Assembly: GCA_047624005.1 (NCBI GenBank)
Contig: JBLHPE010000006.1
Location: 13,560 to 77,559 of the forward strand
DNA: 64,000 nt
Source of the DNA: Ascidiaceihabitans sp047624005
GTDB taxonomy: Bacteria; Pseudomonadota; Alphaproteobacteria; Rhodobacterales; Rhodobacteraceae
Direction: 5' to 3'
Numbering within the stretch: position 1 is the first letter of the stretch; each line of letters begins with the position of its first letter. Under the pieces are notes generated by a model. The model was not told where the DNA came from. It did no database searches and saw nothing but the letters and a program-made list of their open reading frames with translations. Shown piece after piece: positions 24,981 through 32,530 of this stretch. The position numbers and the translations under genes were made by a program.

Positions 24981-26096
24981 TTAGTATCGCAGCACACGCC
25001 CCTGCGCACTGACCACAAATTTTCGCACTGACGCAAAGCCGGGCGGATCCAATTCTTCGAGCACCTGATAGGGCCGTTGGGGCAGGATTATGCTGCGCTC
25101 CATGCTTGTGGCACCGGTTTCGGCACCGCGTCCTGCGAAGGGGTCGAGAGCGAACACTTCGCGTTCTACTGTTGAGAACCAACCGTCCCGTTCCTCGATC
25201 ACACGTTCGCTTTGCAATTCTTCTTCGGTCCAGACCAGTGCCCAATCTTGGCCCGCAGGTGCGCGCGCTTGCGACAACACTTCGCCCAATGGCCCTACCT
25301 GTTTGGTGAAGGCATTCGAGTACATTGGGCCTACGTGAAAGCGGCGCAAACGTTTGGGGTGTAGATCGTCGAAATCCTCGTCAAAACCTTTGGCGATGGT
25401 CATCAGTTTTAGCCCACCCAAGGCTTGTGCCATCAGATGTGTTTGAACTTCGGGCCAGCGCCGTTGGTCTTTGGGTAGGGCGACCTTGCCGCTGTCTTCC
25501 AGCTCCATCATGTAGATCACGGGCAGGTTGACCTGACTGTCATAGACGGCCCAGTGCATCAGGAATTTGCGGCGATCACCGTCGTTGCCAAGCCATGTGA
25601 TTTCGGGATCGTTGCGGGCCCAGAATAGGTCGCCTTTCGCAAGTTCCTCGTAATACAGCCGCTGTGACAGCGCGAATTGCAGTTTGGTTGGCACCTTGCG
25701 TTCGCCCAAGATCACGCCGACCATTTCGGATTTCAACTGTTCCTCCGACGGCATTTGGTCCAGATGACGCGCCGCTTGTTGGGCGTCGTTGGCCATCGTT
25801 ATGATTTCTTCAACCGCAGGGAAGCCGCTTTCGCGGGTGTCGATTTCCAAGCTGCCAAAGAAGCGGCCAGTGTCGCGCCCGACCAGCAAATATTTGTGGC
25901 TGAGGGCGCGGAAGGTAAAGGTTAGCGCGGCGGCGTAGCTGGTGAGGATTTTCACCTCTTCACGGTTCAATTGCCCTTCGGCTTCCATCACGCCCGCGAC
26001 GCGGACCATGTGGGCCATGATGCCTTGAAACTTGCGGAAATAGCGGCGCGAAGCGAAGAGGTCGGTGAGGCCTGAGGTTTCCGTTTTTGCTGTCAC
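24981..26096 (-). CDS. Conserved hypothetical soluble protein, 371 residues
   Basis: I do not recognise this protein. It begins with a helical segment (SRRYFRKFQGIMAHMVRVAG) and a second one (EEVKILTSYAAALTFTFRAL). The middle is mixed, with LFWARNDPEITWLGNDGDRR and VIYMMELEDSGK, and the last third is acidic and Trp-containing (DWALVWTEEELQSERV). There is no signal peptide or membrane span. Its ATG overlaps the stop of the 116-residue membrane gene by four bases, and the ATPase gene starts 30 bases downstream. Position next to the ATPase suggests an adaptor or substrate-recognition subunit; this is a guess from context. Confidence 0.75.
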   Translation of the reverse strand: MTAKTETSGLTDLFASRRYFRKFQGIMAHMVRVAGVMEAEGQLNREEVKILTSYAAALTFTFRALSHKYLLVGRDTGRFFGSLEIDTRESGFPAVEEIITMANDAQQAARHLDQMPSEEQLKSEMVGVILGERKVPTKLQFALSQRLYYEELAKGDLFWARNDPEITWLGNDGDRRKFLMHWAVYDSQVNLPVIYMMELEDSGKVALPKDQRRWPEVQTHLMAQALGGLKLMTIAKGFDEDFDDLHPKRLRRFHVGPMYSNAFTKQVGPLGEVLSQARAPAGQDWALVWTEEELQSERVIEERDGWFSTVEREVFALDPFAGRGAETGATSMERSIILPQRPYQVLEELDPPGFASVRKFVVSAQGRVLRY

Positions 26097-26443
26097 TGCT
26101 TTTCTTCCAAATCCAAATCATTACCAAGCGCGTCAACATGCAACCAGAGGCGCCAAAAAATAGCCTGCCCATAACCCAAATATACTTTAAAAACCTTAGG
26201 GTCATCACGAAGGTTTCCCTCAATCCAAAACCATCTGTGAAGAGGTCGCATAATTCCTCCAAAAATGATGAGTGGCGCGCCTATCCCTAGACAAATTTCG
26301 ACCAGGCCAAAAAGCACTGTGTTGATCTCAACATTGTGGCCACCCACATTGTTTGGATTGAACATCACCCACAAAACCATAGCAAGAAAGCAAAATGGGA
26401 TGCCTATCCCCCAGGAAAGCAATAACTGTTTACGAAAACTCAT
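26093..26443 (-). CDS. Small two-span membrane protein, AT-rich gene
   Basis: A 116-residue protein with two membrane spans (LLLSWGIGIPFCFLAMVLWV near 8-27 and VLFGLVEICLGIGAPLIIFGG near 43-63) and a polar C-terminal half with several Trp residues (HRWFWIEG, IFWRLWLHVDALG). No family was recognised. The gene is AT-richer than its neighbours (50 G+C in 120 sampled bases, about 42%). It overlaps the upstream coiled-coil gene and the downstream 371-residue gene by four bases each, the same insertion pattern as the putAbiC-like gene. It may therefore be another exchangeable module of the operon. Confidence 0.75.
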   Translation of the reverse strand: MSFRKQLLLSWGIGIPFCFLAMVLWVMFNPNNVGGHNVEINTVLFGLVEICLGIGAPLIIFGGIMRPLHRWFWIEGNLRDDPKVFKVYLGYGQAIFWRLWLHVDALGNDLDLEEKQ

Positions 26444-27516
26444 CCGCCGTACTGATTGCTATCATGCTTCTCGATGATCTTCTGGAAACGACGGGCAAAG
26501 CGTTCGTCTGCCTTTGCCTTTTGCTCCAAAACGTCACGGGCAAAGACCATGTGATCCTCGTGCTTCTCCATCATTTCGGCCATGCGTTGGTTGGTCGCGG
26601 CACCGATGCCAGCCATTGCTGATTGCGCCTCTTGGTCCGTTTGCACGCCGATCTCGTTGATGCGGTGTGCGACGTCTTGTTGTTGCGCGGTTTTCAGAGA
26701 TTTGGTCAGCGCGTCATACAGGACCACACGTTGCTTGGTGTCTGTTTGCAGCTTGTTGATCAGCACCATTTGCGTCGCCGCTTGGTTCTGAAGTGAATCC
26801 ACCCAAGTCTTACCTTTTTCGATGTAACGCTCCAGTGTTTGGGAATTCGCCAGCTTGACCTGTTCAGTCTGCACCATCGAGTTATATTCGGAATTCAAGC
26901 CAGCAAGTTCTGTCTCTAGCTTCGTACGTGCAGCAGCGTCTTGTTCAGTCGCGATCTTATTCTCAACGGTGATAATCTTAGGATCCATCGCTTGAATATT
27001 AAGCTGCAATGCGGACAATTCCTGCACCACGGCTTCGCGTTCATCCAGTGTTTCGGTCAGGTTGCTTTCAACCTTCACCTTCTGATCCTCAAGCATCTCA
27101 AGCTGGCCCGTGAGCAATTGAACAATCACATCGGACTTGGAGATCAAATCCTGTAGCTTGTCATCAATCGAAGCTGATCGCACACGTTCCTGCCGCATGC
27201 TGTCCGATTTCGCACCGGCGAAAATGCCAACGAAGCTTTCCCATCCCGTCTTGTTTCGCATCTCGTCAAAGTCTTTTGAGAAGGCAGATGTCACATCATC
27301 CAACCCCATAATCAGCTCAGCAATGTTGGCGTTCATCACGTCTGTGTGGGCGTGAACATCCTCGAGCGAGGCGTTTTCGATGTCGATCATCGCGTCGTCA
27401 CCCGCCTTCAACTTGGCACGCGCAGTTTCGATCCGACCGGTAAGTTCAGCAATCTTGGACTGGGCCTCCGCCACTTGTGATTGGGATTCCCGTACTTGCG
27501 CGTCAAAGTTTGCCAT
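26440..27516 (-). CDS. Long coiled-coil protein, first gene of the AAA operon
   Basis: A 358-residue protein dominated by coiled coil: heptad patterns over residues 1-50 (FDAQVRESQSQVAEAQSKIA) and again from about 115 to 260 (LEMLEDQKVKVESNLTETLD, then TVENKIATEQDAAARTKLE). A less regular middle contains WESFVGIFAGAKSD and the tail is basic (ADERFARRFQKIIEKHDS). There is no membrane span. It resembles PspA-like or toxic-anion-resistance-like helical proteins only in general architecture, so no function is claimed. It heads the operon: 123 non-coding bases separate it from the hydrolase gene upstream, and its stop overlaps the next start by four bases. Confidence 0.78.
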   Translation of the reverse strand: MANFDAQVRESQSQVAEAQSKIAELTGRIETARAKLKAGDDAMIDIENASLEDVHAHTDVMNANIAELIMGLDDVTSAFSKDFDEMRNKTGWESFVGIFAGAKSDSMRQERVRSASIDDKLQDLISKSDVIVQLLTGQLEMLEDQKVKVESNLTETLDEREAVVQELSALQLNIQAMDPKIITVENKIATEQDAAARTKLETELAGLNSEYNSMVQTEQVKLANSQTLERYIEKGKTWVDSLQNQAATQMVLINKLQTDTKQRVVLYDALTKSLKTAQQQDVAHRINEIGVQTDQEAQSAMAGIGAATNQRMAEMMEKHEDHMVFARDVLEQKAKADERFARRFQKIIEKHDSNQYGG

Positions 27517-27559
27517 CGAATTCTCCAGTTTTTCAAATGCTTAAAGGATATATAGGCAA

Positions 27560-27576
27560 TGTTATTCTAATTAACA
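27560..27576. promoter_or_regulatory. Inverted repeat in the leader region of the AAA operon
   Basis: TGTTA and TAACA arms separated by seven AT-rich bases, 44-60 bases before the ATG of the coiled-coil gene. The surrounding 100 bases are AT-rich and contain TATATAT on the same side. This is a candidate operator or core promoter for the operon; the arms are short and the regulator is unknown. Confidence 0.35.
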
Positions 27577-27639
27577 TACCTCAACCCCAGATTTCACGCC
27601 AAGTGTTGCAAAATCAGGAAGCCAAGGAAAGGGTGAAGG

Positions 27640-28428
27640 CTAATTTCCAATAAGTCGATTCAGCATTTCGCTGTCAGGATCTGTAAGTGCATCAATCACG
27701 TTGAAATGGTGCTCGCCTTTGGTCACGACATGATTGCATTGCCACGCATCTGCTAGCAACATGGCTTGATCTAGAAAGACAGGGCGCTCATCGCCGCTAA
27801 CCCACACCGTCACCTTGGTCGATGGTGCAGGTTGAAGCATCGGGCTTTCCACCTGCGCCATTTCAGTGTCCATCTGGAAATCATCGTTCATATCTGTCTC
27901 GCACAGTGGCGCAAGATCACTGACGGGGGAGATGGGGATAACGTGGTGCAACCTATCAACCACGGCCGTTGGCAACATGCCCGGAGCCAGCATTCGCGCA
28001 ACCAAATGCCCACCAGCAGAATGACCCACCAAACTGATCGGCCCAGATGTTCGGGCAGCAATGTCTTGAACCGCCTGCGCGATTTGTTGGGTAATGCCAG
28101 CAATGCGTATCTGTGGGCACAGATCATAAGAGGGCATCGCAACCGCCCAACCCCGTGCCAACGCACCTTTGGCAAGATAGGACCAACTGGAGCGATCAAA
28201 CATCCGCCAGTAGCCACCGTGTACAAAGATCAACGTTCCCTTGGCTGCCTGTTCCGGGTGGAAAAAATCAAAAGCCTGACGCACGGATGGACCATAGGAA
28301 ACGTTCAACTCGGCCCGATCGTCTAGGTCGTTGCGTAGATTTTCCGAGGCAGCGGCCCAACGTGGTGGATAGCCTTCCGCCCCTTCAATGTAGGCAGCAT
28401 TCGCATAATCATCATTCAAATCTGCCAT
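27640..28428 (-). CDS. Alpha/beta hydrolase, kynurenine formamidase-like
   Basis: Esterase/amidase of the alpha/beta-hydrolase fold. The ATG at 28428 (MADLNDDYANAAYIEG) gives 262 residues and is preferred to a longer frame whose extra 36 residues look unlike the family. The oxyanion motif HGGYW follows TLIFV, the nucleophile elbow is GHSAGG, and the C-terminal GEHHFNVIDAL supplies the catalytic His. HGGYW and this length fit the KynB-like group that cleaves N-formylkynurenine, but no kyn genes are nearby, so the substrate is uncertain. It is divergent from the gabD-like gene. Confidence 0.86.
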   Translation of the reverse strand: MADLNDDYANAAYIEGAEGYPPRWAAASENLRNDLDDRAELNVSYGPSVRQAFDFFHPEQAAKGTLIFVHGGYWRMFDRSSWSYLAKGALARGWAVAMPSYDLCPQIRIAGITQQIAQAVQDIAARTSGPISLVGHSAGGHLVARMLAPGMLPTAVVDRLHHVIPISPVSDLAPLCETDMNDDFQMDTEMAQVESPMLQPAPSTKVTVWVSGDERPVFLDQAMLLADAWQCNHVVTKGEHHFNVIDALTDPDSEMLNRLIGN

Positions 28429-28505
28429 CGCACCCTCGTCAATTAAACTGGACAAGTGCCACATTAGTTGGTTTGGCTTTATGCGCAATCGCTGGAGGAC
28501 GCCAA

Positions 28506-29981
28506 ATGCTGGAAACGACAACAAACCTGAAATCAATGCTGAAAGACCCGACCCTACTTGAGACCCGTGCCCATGTAGGTGGTGCGTGGATTAATGGGGA
28601 CAAAGGGACCTTTGATGTAACCAATCCAGCGCGCGGTGATGTTGTCGCGCAGGTGGCAGACCTTAGCCGCGGTCAAGTGGGCGAGGCGATTGCCAAAGCC
28701 GAAGTCGCACAGAAGGACTGGGCCAAGTGGTCCGCCAAAGAACGCAGCACCGTTTTGCGCAAATGGTTTAATCTGATGATGGAGAACCAAGACGACCTTG
28801 GGATCATCCTTACGGCAGAGATGGGCAAACCTTTGGCCGAAGCTAAAGGCGAAATCGCATACGGTGCGTCCTTCATCGAGTTCTTTGCCGAAGAAGCAAA
28901 ACGCATCTACGGCGAGACAATTCCGGGCCATCAACGCGACAAACGCATCACCGTAATGAAGCAACCCATTGGTGTTGCGGCGTCCATTACACCGTGGAAT
29001 TTCCCGAACGCTATGATCACCCGTAAGGCCGCACCAGCACTGGCTGCGGGCTGCGCCTTTATCGCACGTCCTGCAGAATTGACGCCGCTGTCCGCCCTGG
29101 CAATTGCGGTCTTGGCCGTGCGCGCTGGCTTCCCTGATGGGGTGTTCCAAGTGGTCACAACGTCGGATGCATCTAGCACAGGTAAAGAGTTCTGCGAGAA
29201 CCCGATTGTGCGCAAATTGACGTTCACTGGGTCAACACCAGTTGGTCGCATCCTTTTGGCGCAAGCTGCTGATCAAGTTATGAAATGTTCAATGGAACTG
29301 GGTGGCAACGCCCCCTTCATCGTATTCGATGACGCTGACCTAGACGCGGCTGTTGAAGGCGCAATGATGTGTAAATTCCGCAACGCAGGACAGACCTGTG
29401 TGTGTGCAAATCGCATCTATGTTCAGTCTGGTGTGTATGACGTTTTCGCCGCAAAACTTAAGGTTGCTGTGGACGCCCTTCAGGTCGGTGATGGCTTCAG
29501 CGATGGCATCACAACAGGCCCATTGATCAGCGACAATGCTATTGTAAAAGTTCAGAACCACTTGGACGATATCCTTGCCAATGGTGGTTCCGTTCTGACC
29601 GGCGGTGCCGCGCACGAATTGGGTGGTAGCTTTTTCCAACCAACGATCGTGACAGGCGTTACTAAAACCATGAAGGTCGCCCAAGAGGAAACATTTGGCC
29701 CCCTCGCCCCACTGTTCAAATTCGATGATGTCGACGATGTCATCGCGCAAGCCAACGACACCATCTTTGGTCTGGCAGCCTACTTTTACGCCAGCGACCT
29801 AAGCCGCGTTTACAAGGTGGCCGAGGAATTGGAATACGGGATCGTGGGTGTGAACACCGGAATTATCTCGACCGAAGTGGCACCATTTGGCGGCATTAAA
29901 CAGTCTGGTTTGGGCCGCGAAGGCAGCCATCACGGGATCGAAGAATTCATGGAAATGAAGTATGTTTGCATGTCGGTATAA
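28506..29981 (+). CDS. gabD: NAD(P)-dependent succinate-semialdehyde dehydrogenase (GabD type)
   Basis: Aldehyde dehydrogenase that oxidises succinate semialdehyde to succinate in GABA and related catabolism. The ATG at 28506 follows GGAGG by 8 bases and gives 491 residues. Catalytic residues are Glu265 in MELGGNAPF and Cys298 in RNAGQTCVCANR, both in standard context, with ITPWNFPNAM at 161-170. In the cofactor pocket the usual Lys of the KPAE motif is Arg (ARPAELTP, 187-194), which may shift cofactor binding. The stop codon lies inside a dispersed 41-base repeat that continues to the start of the next gene. Related semialdehyde dehydrogenases are possible alternatives. Confidence 0.88.
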   Translation: MLETTTNLKSMLKDPTLLETRAHVGGAWINGDKGTFDVTNPARGDVVAQVADLSRGQVGEAIAKAEVAQKDWAKWSAKERSTVLRKWFNLMMENQDDLGIILTAEMGKPLAEAKGEIAYGASFIEFFAEEAKRIYGETIPGHQRDKRITVMKQPIGVAASITPWNFPNAMITRKAAPALAAGCAFIARPAELTPLSALAIAVLAVRAGFPDGVFQVVTTSDASSTGKEFCENPIVRKLTFTGSTPVGRILLAQAADQVMKCSMELGGNAPFIVFDDADLDAAVEGAMMCKFRNAGQTCVCANRIYVQSGVYDVFAAKLKVAVDALQVGDGFSDGITTGPLISDNAIVKVQNHLDDILANGGSVLTGGAAHELGGSFFQPTIVTGVTKTMKVAQEETFGPLAPLFKFDDVDDVIAQANDTIFGLAAYFYASDLSRVYKVAEELEYGIVGVNTGIISTEVAPFGGIKQSGLGREGSHHGIEEFMEMKYVCMSV

Positions 29982-30011
29982 CGTCGGTATTGCATCGGTA
30001 TTTGGTCGGTG
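29971..30011 (+). repeat. 41-base dispersed repeat, copy A (11-base period)
   Basis: TCGGTA-type units recur at 29973, 29984, 29995 and 30006, exactly 11 bases apart. The 41-base block matches the reverse complement of 48914-48954 at 36 of 41 positions. In this copy it contains the gabD stop codon (29979-29981) and ends at the GTG start of the AbrB-family gene. Confidence 0.75.
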
Positions 30012-31040
30012 CGTTTAACATCACATCTAAGTCCAACGCTTAGCACGCTCGGCGTTGGACTGGTGGGGGCTGTCATCGCGAGGGCCCTCTCTCTTCCCAT
30101 TCCCGAACTTACGGGCCCCGCCATCGCTGTTAGTCTTGCTGGGCTATGGGGGATGCATCTGAACCTAAACGTATTGGTGCGAAACGTCGCTTTTGTAGTT
30201 TTGGGCATAAGCATTGGCGCAGGCATGACTGCCGAAACCACACAGATGATGTTGCGTCTGCCGCTTGCGTTTATTGCTGTCGCGCTCTCCACGATCTTCG
30301 GGCTGGCCATGTGTTGGTATGTGCTGGTGAAGGTCTTCGGGTTTGATAGACGCGCGGGTCTTTTGGCAGCGTCACCCGGCCATCTAAGTTTTGTCCTCAG
30401 TATGGGTGCGCAATATGATTTGGACCTGCCAAGGATTACCATCGTGCAGTCAATCCGATTGCTTGCTCTGACCCTTTTGACACCAGCGATTGCCTTTGCT
30501 TTGGGAATTTCCCCGCCGACCTCTTTGGCTGGTGTGGGAACAACTATGGCTGTTTGGATCATCATCGCTATCGCTGCAGTTTCCTACATCGTTAGTCTTG
30601 GGTTGGAGCGCATAAAAACACCTGCACCCCTTTTGATCGGCGCAATGCTGGTTTCGATGATTGGGCACGGAAGTGGGATCACCGAAGGCGTCATGCCAAA
30701 CTGGCTGGCCTTGCCTGCATTTGTGGTATTGGGCACCCTGATCGGAACGCGGTTCGGCGGCGTCACTTTAACTGATCTAGCCAATGCGGCGGTTGCGGGT
30801 GGCGTGGCGACAGCGATCACGACATGCACTGCATTCGCTTTTGCAATTGCCGTGGCGGTTTGGATGGGTTTGCCATTGCAAGAACTGCTTATCGCCTTTG
30901 CGCCCGGTGGATTGGAAACGATGGTCGCAATGAGTGTCGCGATAGGGATCAATTCAGGGTTTGTCGCAGCCTGTCATCTTGCACGACTTTTAGTATTGTC
31001 AGCTTTGGTCCCACTTTTATTCGCGCGCACCAAACCTTAG
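30009..31040 (+). CDS. AbrB-family polytopic membrane protein (PF05145)
   Basis: A 343-residue inner-membrane protein made of two similar halves, each of about 160 residues and several spans, matching the AbrB duplication family. Members are variously annotated as ammonia monooxygenase or AbrB regulator, and neither label is well supported. Family landmarks are LPIPELTGPAIAVSLAG in the first half and TPAPLLIGAMLVSMIG in the second, with the C-terminal LIAFAPGGLETMVAMSVAIG. The GTG start lies at the end of a dispersed repeat and has no clear ribosome binding site, so the true start is uncertain. It may be translated by readthrough coupling from gabD 27 bases upstream. Confidence 0.82.
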   Translation: MRLTSHLSPTLSTLGVGLVGAVIARALSLPIPELTGPAIAVSLAGLWGMHLNLNVLVRNVAFVVLGISIGAGMTAETTQMMLRLPLAFIAVALSTIFGLAMCWYVLVKVFGFDRRAGLLAASPGHLSFVLSMGAQYDLDLPRITIVQSIRLLALTLLTPAIAFALGISPPTSLAGVGTTMAVWIIIAIAAVSYIVSLGLERIKTPAPLLIGAMLVSMIGHGSGITEGVMPNWLALPAFVVLGTLIGTRFGGVTLTDLANAAVAGGVATAITTCTAFAFAIAVAVWMGLPLQELLIAFAPGGLETMVAMSVAIGINSGFVAACHLARLLVLSALVPLLFARTKP

Positions 31041-31074
31041 GTTTCGGACTGTTATTAAAGTATGTCGAACAAAG

Positions 31075-31111
31075 AAGGTCCGGCGTTTCCGCCGAACCTT
31101 CCAATATTTTT
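31075..31111. terminator. Bidirectional terminator between the AbrB-family and hsp20 genes
   Basis: Eleven-base arms AAGGTCCGGCG / CGCCGAACCTT with one mismatch, closing a TTTC loop, followed on the plus strand by TATTTTT. On the minus strand the hairpin is followed by TTCTTT. The two genes converge here; the hsp20 stop lies 10 bases beyond the hairpin. Confidence 0.7.
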
Positions 31112-31577
31112 AGTTGACAGTTTTGGCGTCAACAACATCAGTTTCAATCGCCTGCTGCCCAGCAATCAGGATACGCCGTGGCTTGAGGGCTTCGGGAACT
31201 TCCCGCGCCAGATTGATGTGCAACATACCGTCAGCATGATTGGCGCCGGTCACACGAACGTGGTCTGCCAGATGAAACCGGCGTTCAAAAGCACGTGTTG
31301 CAATGCCACGATGAAGGAACTTTTTGTCGGTCGTTTCTTCGGCCTTCTTGGCCGACACGATCAATGCATTTTCCCGCACTTCGACGTTCAGATCAGCATC
31401 TGAAAACCCAGCGACTGCGATAGAGATGCGGTAGGCATCATCGTCGGTCTTTTCGATATTGTAAGGGGGATAGGTGTTTTGAGACCCGTCTTTGGTTGCC
31501 ACACGATCCATTAGATCGGCGATTTGGTCAAAGCCAACAGTGGCACGGTAAAGCGGTGCAAAATCAAGAGTACGCAT
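31110..31577 (-). CDS. Small heat shock protein, Hsp20/alpha-crystallin (IbpA-like)
   Basis: ATP-independent holdase chaperone that binds unfolding proteins. It has 155 residues with an N-terminal segment like that of the IbpA group (MRTLDFAPLYRATVGFDQIADLMD), then an alpha-crystallin domain from about residue 38 (YPPYNIEKTDDDAYRISIAV) to 128, including AFERRFHLADHV and the HADGMLHINLAREVPE block. The C-terminal anchor motif IxI appears as RILIAG. A GAGGA precedes the ATG. The upstream sequence has an AT-rich block that weakly resembles an RpoH promoter, and an RNA thermometer is possible but not evident. Confidence 0.93.
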   Translation of the reverse strand: MRTLDFAPLYRATVGFDQIADLMDRVATKDGSQNTYPPYNIEKTDDDAYRISIAVAGFSDADLNVEVRENALIVSAKKAEETTDKKFLHRGIATRAFERRFHLADHVRVTGANHADGMLHINLAREVPEALKPRRILIAGQQAIETDVVDAKTVN

Positions 31578-31705
31578 AGGTATAATATCCTCAAAAACGA
31601 GCGATTTCAGATCAGGCCCTCCTGTTTCGGACGGACCCAGATTATGTATCGGAACCCAATATTAGGCGTTTCGATAATATCAATGTGGGGAGGATTTTTC
31701 GGGGT

Positions 31706-32530
31706 TCAAGACCCACCAAGTTTAATGAATTTCGCACCGGTATTGCTGCGCGGTGCGCCAACACCCAATCGCCGTACCTTTGGCGCGGGCGCAATCGAAG
31801 ACGTGAACGCTGTCGAACGTAATTTGGCTTTAAGCTGTGCAATCAATGGCGGTAGATACATGCCCAACGCGACCTTTTTCCCGCGAATTTGTGCCATCCC
31901 AGAGATGACTGAAATCACGCGGCCGCGGCCGTTCAGATGCGAAAACACGGGTGCACCCGACGATCCAAAGGTAACTTCACAGTCAAAAACCAACACGTCA
32001 TTTTGACGATCTGTCATCTGACATTCGCGCTGGCGCGATTGCGCGTCTGCACGCCCCCGACCATAGGACACCACGCTCACTGGTCCGTTCTTAACCACAT
32101 CAGTGTGCAACGCAAACGGGTCCATTTCGGAGAACGGTATGGGGCGACTTAACCGCAAAAGCGCGACATCATGGCTGACATTTTTTGCTGATAGCGGTTC
32201 CGTCGGTTTGTAACCCTCGTGTGCTGCAACAGCAACGATTTTCCGTTCTGCCGCGACTTTTCCATCTCGTAAACCCGCTTTGAAAATGAAATCTTTGGGT
32301 AAATAGGCGGCGCCGGTCGATTTATCATAGACGCAGTGTGCCGCTGTCAAAACCAAATCTGGGGCGATTAACGTTCCAGAACAAAAACCACGGTTGGCAA
32401 TGTCGAGCCGTCCAACAGCTTGCCAGCCCCGCGCCTCGTTTTGGGTTCCCAGGCGTTTGAGCGACGTGCTTTGCGCTTGGGCAAAACCTGCGCACAGGCA
32501 CAAAAGGCATGTGATGACCCAGCGTTTCAT
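31706..32530 (-). CDS. Exported trypsin-like serine protease (S1), second of a tandem pair
   Basis: A 274-residue secreted or periplasmic protease with a signal peptide (MKRWVITCLLCLCAGFAQA). The catalytic triad is visible: His in LTAAHCVYDKS, Asp in VSHDVALLRLS and Ser in FGSSGAPVFS, the last differing from the usual GDSGGP. This is a form seen in glutamyl-endopeptidase-like bacterial S1 proteins. Two Cys pairs (GFCSGTL/AHC and REC/DC) suggest disulfides. It has no PDZ domain. Its start overlaps the stop of the upstream paralogue by four bases, and both end with the same NTGAKFIK motif. Confidence 0.87.
   Translation of the reverse strand: MKRWVITCLLCLCAGFAQAQSTSLKRLGTQNEARGWQAVGRLDIANRGFCSGTLIAPDLVLTAAHCVYDKSTGAAYLPKDFIFKAGLRDGKVAAERKIVAVAAHEGYKPTEPLSAKNVSHDVALLRLSRPIPFSEMDPFALHTDVVKNGPVSVVSYGRGRADAQSRQRECQMTDRQNDVLVFDCEVTFGSSGAPVFSHLNGRGRVISVISGMAQIRGKKVALGMYLPPLIAQLKAKLRSTAFTSSIAPAPKVRRLGVGAPRSNTGAKFIKLGGS

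Noticed and set aside
28113..28505. N-terminal extension of the gabD frame
   Set aside because: It runs antisense through the hydrolase gene and its promoter; the ATG after GGAGG gives the family-length protein.
28554..29150. Minus-strand frame of 198 residues over gabD
   Set aside because: Shadow of gabD; no domain and no start context.
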